Shown here piece after piece: positions 56,729 through 64,000 of a DNA stretch of 64,000 bases; the first letter of the stretch is position 1; every line of letters begins with the position of its first letter. The DNA is taken from NCBI GenBank assembly GCA_964017125.1, contig CAXHKU010001004.1, positions 62,001 through 126,000 of the forward strand, read 5' to 3'. The stretch is from Flabesymbios commensalis (lineage: Eukaryota > Annelida > Polychaeta > Terebellida > Flabelligeridae). The translations under genes and the position numbers were made by a program. A model generated the notes under the pieces. The model saw only the letters and a list, made by a program, of their open reading frames with translations. It did no database searches and was not told the DNA's origin.

Positions 56729-57332
56729 ATGCTACTAATAGCAGTCCATTCTAATATGTGTGGCATATTTCAACAACAATTTTCGAAATACAAGGTAACC
56801 ATGACGACTTTGTGTGACGAAATAGAGGCGGGAATAGCCACTTCATTTAACTGTTTTATTCAATGCGACTTTCAAGGAAACCAGGCCGATTTTCATGATA
56901 TCAATAATTATTCAAAGGGCTCCGAGGGCAACAGTTTTCAATATATTTGCCTAATTCAAAAACTATATTGTTCAGAACACCTTCAAGCATCATACCAGGC
57001 CGAAATAAAATAATCAAAGAAAATTATATCTCTATCAGTAGACACAAGGGGTTTGCATGTTCTGGTCCTTTCTTGACATATTCCAGCTGCTTGATAAAAA
57101 ATCTGCAGCTTGATATCTATATTTTATTGAGTTTTACTATCGCTGTAACAATCTAAGTGTAATAGTTTTGATTAGAAAGTATATAATTGGTGAATAAATG
57201 TGATAACCATGTCTAGAAAAGACCAGAAGAGGCCGTGTTTTGGTGATATAAGTCATAGATGGAATGCCTGGTTGGTAGTTTGATTGTCATATGGGCCCAA
57301 ATGAAAATAAAAAATAGTGAATTTAAGTATGG
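56729..57332 (+). repeat. 604-bp short monomer
   Basis: CTCTATCAG junction. It completes the second 1705-bp long-plus-short dimer. Confidence 0.96.
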
Positions 57333-60300
57333 ATGCTACTAATAGCAGTCCATTCTAATATGTGTGGCATATTTCAACAACAATTTTCGAAATACAAGGT
57401 AACCATGACGACTTTGTGTGACGAAATAGAGGCGGGAATAGCCACTTCATTTAACTGTTTTATTCAATGCGACTTTCAAGGAAACCAGGCCGATTTTCAT
57501 GATATCAATAATTATTCAAAGGGCTCCGAGGGCAACAGTTTTCAATATATTTGCCTAATTCAAAAACTATATTGTTCAGAACACCTTCAAGCATCATACC
57601 AGGCCGAAATAAAATAATCAAAGAAAATTATATCTCTACATATGGTCTCACCACCCTAAATAAGCCGAAATCCAGGGAGGTGTATACTAATGATGGAATC
57701 ATCACACAAAATATTTTTAATGCGGCTGTTCCAACCTCTATTGAAACAAAATAAAATACAAAGAAGTAATAATTTTGTGAATATTTAATAAGCCCACGTT
57801 ATCTTCTTTGTCAAGGATATCAGATATAACTGTTTCATGATAACCTCGCAGGGATACAGTGGGTTAAAATGATGTGTGTCTGTTCTGTGAAAGAGAGCAC
57901 GGATTATAGCCCAATTTTAACAGTATTGACTTTTTTACACTCTAGGGGGCGTAGCTCAAAATCTGTCTGGTAACCATACCCATAGCGGGCCTGTTTTCGA
58001 ACAAGGACATCTCAAGCTTTATCCTGATATGTCACACTAAATATCTAATAGGGTGAAAAATGGTGAAATCGGCCTGCGGAATTGAGGCAGTTTACATGTG
58101 TTTCAATGGGACTGGCATTTGGGGTGGTGAGACCATCAGTAGACACAAGGGGTTTGCATGTTCTGGTCCTTTCTTGACATATTCCAGCTGCTTGATAAAA
58201 AATCTGCAGCTTGATATCTATATTTTATTGAGTTTTACTATCGCTGTAACAATCTAAGTGTAATAGTTTTGATTAGAAAGTATATAATTGGTGAATAAAT
58301 GTGATAACCATGTCTAGAAAAGACCAGAAGAGGCCGTGTTTTGGTGATATAAGTCATAGATGGAATGCCTGGTTGGTAGTTTGATTGTCATATGGGCCCA
58401 AATGAAAATAAAAAATAGTGAATTTAAGTATGGATGCTACTAATAGCAGTCCATTCTAATATGTGTGGCATATTTCAACAACAATTTTCGAAATACAAGG
58501 TAACCATGACGACTTTGTGTGACGAAATAGAGGCGGGAATAGCCACTTCATTTAACTGTTTTATTCAATGCGACTTTCAAGGAAACCAGGCCGATTTTCA
58601 TGATATCAATAATTATTCAAAGGGCTCCGAGGGCAACAGTTTTCAATATATTTGCCTAATTCAAAAACTATATTGTTCAGAACACCTTCAAGCATCATAC
58701 CAGGCCGAAATAAAATAATCAAAGAAAATTATATCTCTACATATGGTCTCACCACCCTAAATAAGCCGAAATCCAGGGAGGTGTATACTAATGATGGAAT
58801 CATCACACAAAATATTTTTAATGCGGCTGTTCCAACCTCTATTGAAACAAAATAAAATACAAAGAAGTAATAATTTTGTGAATATTTAATAAGCCCACGC
58901 TATCTTCTTTGTCAAGGATATCAGATATAACTGTTTCATGATAACCTCGCAGGGATACAGTGGGTTAAAATGATGTGTGTCTGTTCTGTGAAAGAGAGCA
59001 CGGATTATAGCCCAATTTTAACAGTATTGACTTTTTTACACTCTAGGGGGCGTAGCTCAAAATCTGTCTGGTAACCATACCCATAGCGGGCCTGTTTTCG
59101 AACAAGGACATCTCAAGCTTTATCCTGATATGTCACACTAAATATCTAATAGGGTGAAAAATGGTGAAATCGGCCTGCGGAATTGAGGCAGTTTACATGT
59201 GTTTCAATGGGACTGGCATTTGGGGTGGTGAGACCATCAGTAGACACAAGGGGTTTGCATGTTCTGGTCCTTTCTTGACATATTCCAGCTGCTTGATAAA
59301 AAATCTGCAGCTTGATATCTATATTTTATTGAGTTTTACTATCGCTGTAACAATCTAAGTGTAATAGTTTTGATTAGAAAGTATATAATTGGTGAATAAA
59401 TGTGATAACCATGTCTAGAAAAGACCAGAAGAGGCCGTGTTTTGGTGATATAAGTCATAGATGGAATGCCTGGTTGGTAGTTTGATTGTCATATGGGCCC
59501 AAATGAAAATAAAAAATAGTGAATTTAAGTATGGATGCTACTAATAGCAGTCCATTCTAATATGTGTGGCATATTTCAACAACAATTTTCGAAATACAAG
59601 GTAACCATGACGATTTTGTGTGACGAAATAGAGGCGGGAATAGCCACTTCATTTAACTGTTTTATTCAATGCGACTTTCAAGGAAACCAGGCCGATTTTC
59701 ATGATATCAATAATTATTCAAAGGGCTCCGAGGGCAACAGTTTTCAATATATTTGCCTAATTCAAAAACTATATTGTTCAGAACACCTTCAAGCATCATA
59801 CCAGGCCGAAATAAAATAATCAAAGAAAATTATATCTCTACATATGGTCTCACCACCCTAAATAAGCCGAAATCCAGGGAGGTGTATACTAATGATGGAA
59901 TCATCACACAAAATATTTTTAATGCGGCTGTTCCAACCTCTATTGAAACAAAATAAAATACAAAGAAGTAATAATTTTGTGAATATTTAATAAGCCCACG
60001 TTATCTTCTTTGTCAAGGATATCAGATATAACTGTTTCATGATAACCTCGCAGGGATACAGTGGGTTAAAATGATGTGTGTCTGTTCTGTGAAAGAGAGC
60101 ACGGATTATAGCCCAATTTTAACAGTATTGACTTTTTTACACTCTAGGGGGCGTAGCTCAAAATCTGTCTGGTAACCATACCCATAGCGGGCCTGTTTTC
60201 GAACAAGGACATCTCAAGCTTTATCCTGATATGTCACACTAAATATCTAATAGGGTGAAAAATGGTGAAATCGGCCTGCGGAATTGAGGCAGTTTACATG

Positions 60301-62837
60301 TGTTTCAATGGGACTGGCATTTGGGGTGGTGAGACCATCAGTAGACACAAGGGGTTTGCATGTTCTGGTCCTTTCTTGACATATTCCAGCTGCTTGATAA
60401 AAAATCTGCAGCTTGATATCTATATTTTATTGAGTTTTACTATCGCTGTAACAATCTAAGTGTAATAGTTTTGATTAGAAAGTATATAATTGGTGAATAA
60501 ATGTGATAACCATGTCTAGAAAAGACCAGAAGAGGCCGTGTTTTGGTGATATAAGTCATAGATGGAATGCCTGGTTGGTAGTTTGATTGTCATATGGGCC
60601 CAAATGAAAATAAAAAATAGTGAATTTAAGTATGGATGCTACTAATAGCAGTCCATTCTAATATGTGTGGCATATTTCAACAACAATTTTCGAAATACAA
60701 GGTAACCATGACGACTTTGTGTGACGAAATAGAGGCGGGAATAGCCACTTCATTTAACTGTTTTATTCAATGCGACTTTCAAGGAAACCAGGCCGATTTT
60801 CATGATATCAATAATTATTCAAAGGGCTCCGAGGGCAACAGTTTTCAATATATTTGCCTAATTCAAAAACTATATTGTTCAGAACACCTTCAAGCATCAT
60901 ACCAGGCCGAAATAAAATAATCAAAGAAAATTATATCTCTGCATATGGTCTCACCACCCTAAATAAGCCGAAATCCAGGGAGGTGTATACTAATGATGGA
61001 ATCATCACACAAAATATTTTTAATGCGGCTGTTCCAACCTCTATTGAAACAAAATAAAATACAAAGAAGTAATAATTTTGTGAATATTTAATAAGCCCAC
61101 GCTATCTTCTTTGTCAAGGATATCAGATATAACTGTTTCATGATAACCTCGCAGGGATACAGTGGGTTAAAATGATGTGTGTCTGTTCTGTGAAAGAGAG
61201 CACGGATTATAGCCCAATTTTAACAGTATTGACTTTTTTACACTCTAGGGGGCGTAGCTCAAAATCTGTCTGGTAACCATACCCATAGCGGGCCTGTTTT
61301 CGAACAAGGACATCTCAAGCTTTATCCTGATATGTCACACTAAATATCTAATAGGGTGAAAAATGGTGAAATCGGCCTGCGGAATTGAGGCAGTTTACAT
61401 GTGTTTCAATGGGACTGGCATTTGGGGTGGTGAGACCATCAGTAGACACAAGGGGTTTGCATGTTCTGGTCCTTTCTTGACATATTCCAGCTGCTTGATA
61501 AAAAATCTGCAGCTTGATATCTATATTTTATTGAGTTTTACTATCGCTGTAACAATCTAAGTGTAATAGTTTTGATTAGAAAGTATATAATTGGTGAATA
61601 AATGTGATAACCATGTCTAGAAAAGACCAGAAGAGGCCGTGTTTTGGTGATATAAGTCATAGATGGAATGCCTGGTTGGTAGTTTGATTGTCATATGGGC
61701 CCAAATGAAAATAAAAAATAGTGAATTTAAGTATGGATGCTACTAATAGCAGTCCATTCTAATATGTGTGGCATATTTCAACAACAATTTTCGAAATACA
61801 AGGTAACCATGACGATTTTGTGTGACGAAATAGAGGCGGGAATAGCCACTTCATTTAACTGTTTTATTCAATGCGACTTTCAAGGAAACCAGGCCGATTT
61901 TCATGATATCAATAATTATTCAAAGGGCTCCGAGGGCAACAGTTTTCAATATATTTGCCTAATTCAAAAACTATATTGTTCAGAACACCTTCAAGCATCA
62001 TACCAGGCCGAAATAAAATAATCAAAGAAAATTATATCTCTACATATGGTCTCACCACCCTAAATAAGCCGAAATCCAGGGAGGTGTATACTAATGATGG
62101 AATCATCACACAAAATATTTTTAATGCGGCTGTTCCAACCTCTATTGAAACAAAATAAAATACAAAGAAGTAATAATTTTGTGAATATTTAATAAGCCCA
62201 CGTTATCTTCTTTGTCAAGGATATCAGATATAACTGTTTCATGATAACCTCGCAGGGATACAGTGGGTTAAAATGATGTGTGTCTGTTCTGTGAAAGAGA
62301 GCACGGATTATAGCCCAATTTTAACAGTATTGACTTTTTTACACTCTAGGGGGCGTAGCTCAAAATCTGTCTGGTAACCATACCCATAGCGGGCCTGTTT
62401 TCGAACAAGGACATCTCAAGCTTTATCCTGATATGTCACACTAAATATCTAATAGGGTGAAAAATGGTGAAATCGGCCTGCGGAATTGAGGCAGTTTACA
62501 TGTGTTTCAATGGGACTGGCATTTGGGGTGGTGAGACTATCAGTAGACACAAGGGGTTTGCATGTTCTGGTCCTTTCTTGACATATTCCAGCTGCTTGAT
62601 AAAAAATCTGCAGCTTGATATCTATATTTTATTGAGTTTTACTATCGCTGTAACAATCTAAGTGTAATAGTTTTGATTAGAAAGTATATAATTGGTGAAT
62701 AAATGTGATAACCATGTCTAGAAAAGACCAGAAGAGGCCGTGTTTTGGTGATATAAGTCATAGATGGAATGCCTGGTTGGTAGTTTGATTGTCATATGGG
62801 CCCAAATGAAAATAAAAAATAGTGAATTTAAGTATGG
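57333..62837 (+). repeat. Run of five 1101-bp monomers
   Basis: Monomers start at 57333, 58434, 59535, 60636 and 61737. C at 58900 and 61102, and T at 59614 and 61816, alternate with a 2202-bp period. Other variants are G at 60941 and T at 62538. Confidence 0.95.
58434..62837 (+). repeat. Dimeric higher-order repeat, 2202 bp, two copies
   Basis: Two independent markers support it: C at 58900 and 61102 in the first monomer of each pair, and T at 59614 and 61816 in the second. Both pairs are exactly 2202 bp apart. Private G at 60941 and T at 62538 arose afterwards or were lost from the other copy. Confidence 0.85.
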
Positions 62838-63441
62838 ATGCTACTAATAGCAGTCCATTCTAATATGTGTGGCATATTTCAACAACAATTTTCGAAATAC
62901 AAGGTAACCATGACGACTTTGTGTGACGAAATAGAGGCGGGAATAGCCACTTCATTTAACTGTTTTATTCAATGCGACTTTCAAGGAAACCAGGCCGATT
63001 TTCATGATATCAATAATTATTCAAAGGGCTCCGAGGGCAACAGTTTTCAATATATTTGCCTAATTCAAAAACTATATTGTTCAGAACACCTTCAAGCATC
63101 ATACCAGGCCGAAATAAAATAATCAAAGAAAATTATATCTCTATCAGTAGACACAAGGGGTTTGCATGTTCTGGTCCTTTCTTGACATATTCCAGCTGCT
63201 TGATAAAAAATCTGCAGCTTGATATCTATATTTTATTGAGTTTTACTATCGCTGTAACAATCTAAGTGTAATAGTTTTGATTAGAAAGTATATAATTGGT
63301 GAATAAATGTGATAACCATGTCTAGAAAAGACCAGAAGAGGCCGTGTTTTGGTGATATAAGTCATAGATGGAATGCCTGGTTGGTAGTTTGATTGTCATA
63401 TGGGCCCAAATGAAAATAAAAAATAGTGAATTTAAGTATGG
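62838..63441 (+). repeat. 604-bp short monomer
   Basis: CTCTATCAG junction; the last short monomer in the window. Confidence 0.96.
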
Positions 63442-64000
63442 ATGCTACTAATAGCAGTCCATTCTAATATGTGTGGCATATTTCAACAACAATTTTCGAA
63501 ATACAAGGTAACCATGACGACTTTGTGTGACGAAATAGAGGCGGGAATAGCCACTTCATTTAACTGTTTTATTCAATGCGACTTTCAAGGAAACCAGGCC
63601 GATTTTCATGATATCAATAATTATTCAAAGCGCTCCGAGGGCAACAGTTTTCAATATATTTGCCTAATTCAAAAACTATATTGTTCAGAACACCTTCAAG
63701 CATCATACCAGGCCGAAATAAAATAATCAAAGAAAATTATATCTCTACATATGGTCTCACCACCCTAAATAAGCCGAAATCCAGGGAGGTGTATACTAAT
63801 GATGGAATCATCACACAAAATATTTTTAATGCGGCTGTTCCAACCTCTATTGAAACAAAATAAAATACAAAGAAGTAATAATTTTGTGAATATTTAATAA
63901 GCCCACGTTATCTTCTTTGTCAAGGATATCAGATATAACTGTTTCATGATAACCTCGCAGGGATACAGTGGGTTAAAATGATGTGTGTCTGTTCTGTGAA
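63442..64000 (+). repeat. Partial long-type monomer at right edge
   Basis: These are the first 559 bases of a monomer. The left inverted-repeat arm and following sequence are present, so it is the 1101 type. A private C at 63631 changes Gly to Arg in the 94-codon ORF. The array continues past the window. Confidence 0.95.

Larger units (their letters stand above)
53923..57332 (+). repeat. Dimeric higher-order repeat, 1705 bp (long + 604)
   Basis: Two consecutive units each consist of an 1101-bp monomer with the rare C variant (54656, 56361) followed by a 604-bp monomer. Marker and length pattern agree on a 1705-bp period. Confidence 0.82.
1..64000 (+). repeat. Tandem satellite array, 1101-bp monomer with 606- and 604-bp deletion forms
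   Basis: The same unit repeats head to tail across the entire window with no spacer and no unique sequence. Complete monomers start at 1029 and follow at intervals of exactly 1101, 606 or 604 bp: 49, 4 and 10 copies respectively, plus a partial copy at each end. All are in one orientation. I noted by eye only about 45-50 variant bases in 64 kb, under one per monomer on average. Neither array boundary is present, so the true array exceeds 64 kb. Such length and homogeneity are typical of eukaryotic heterochromatic satellites maintained by unequal exchange. Whether it is centromeric, subtelomeric, sex-linked or on a B chromosome cannot be told from the sequence. Confidence 0.98.

Noticed and set aside
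1-64000. CRISPR array or bacterial repeat cassette
   Set aside because: The unit is about 1.1 kb with no unique spacers; the whole unit repeats, unlike short repeats separated by variable spacers.
1-64000. LTR retroelement or other capsid-bearing element as the source of the repeats
   Set aside because: No LTR-type direct repeat pair, primer-binding site, polypurine tract or recognisable element protein is visible; the direct repetition is simple tandem satellite order.

Overview
The whole 64 kb window is one tandem satellite array. No unique DNA, array edge, conventional gene, rRNA, CRISPR or intact transposon is visible. The organism is most probably a eukaryote, perhaps an animal: the unit is AT-rich and about 1 kb long, copies run head to tail without spacers, and the unit contains a short inverted-repeat-bounded segment and a tRNA-like motif of the kind seen in SINEs. 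The sequence does not identify the species.

I phase monomers so that base 1 is the ATG of the recurrent 94-codon ORF; the first complete monomer starts at 1029. From 1029 to 63441 there are 63 complete monomers in three exact lengths: 49 of 1101 bp, 4 of 606 bp and 10 of 604 bp. These sum exactly to the observed span (53949 + 2424 + 6040 = 62413 bp), so no other net length change exists. A partial 1101-type copy lies at each end (1-1028 and 63442-64000). All copies are on the same strand.

The short forms lack one internal block of 495 or 497 bp. In the long form this block is bounded by a perfect 15-bp inverted repeat (ATGGTCTCACCACCC and its complement), extendable to about 27 bp with three mismatches. 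The 606 form can be read as exact removal of the block from arm tip to arm tip, with CAT on both sides. The 604 form loses two further bases (CA), so there were at least two separate events. The monomer is best read as a 606-bp core plus a 495-bp MITE-like insert or a hairpin-prone deletable module. The insert carries a 69-nt tRNA-like stretch with A-box and B-box-like cores at tRNA spacing.

Copies differ by less than about one base per monomer on average. Shared single-base variants show nested higher-order repeats: related 5- and 6-monomer blocks (4332-9341 and 9342-14957), a 2202-bp alternation (18261-23765), a 1705-bp long-plus-short dimer (53923-57332) and another 2202-bp dimer (58434-62837). 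606 monomers occur mainly on the left and 604 monomers only right of 25.9 kb. The recurrent ORFs accumulate changes like neutral DNA, so I do not call any protein-coding gene.
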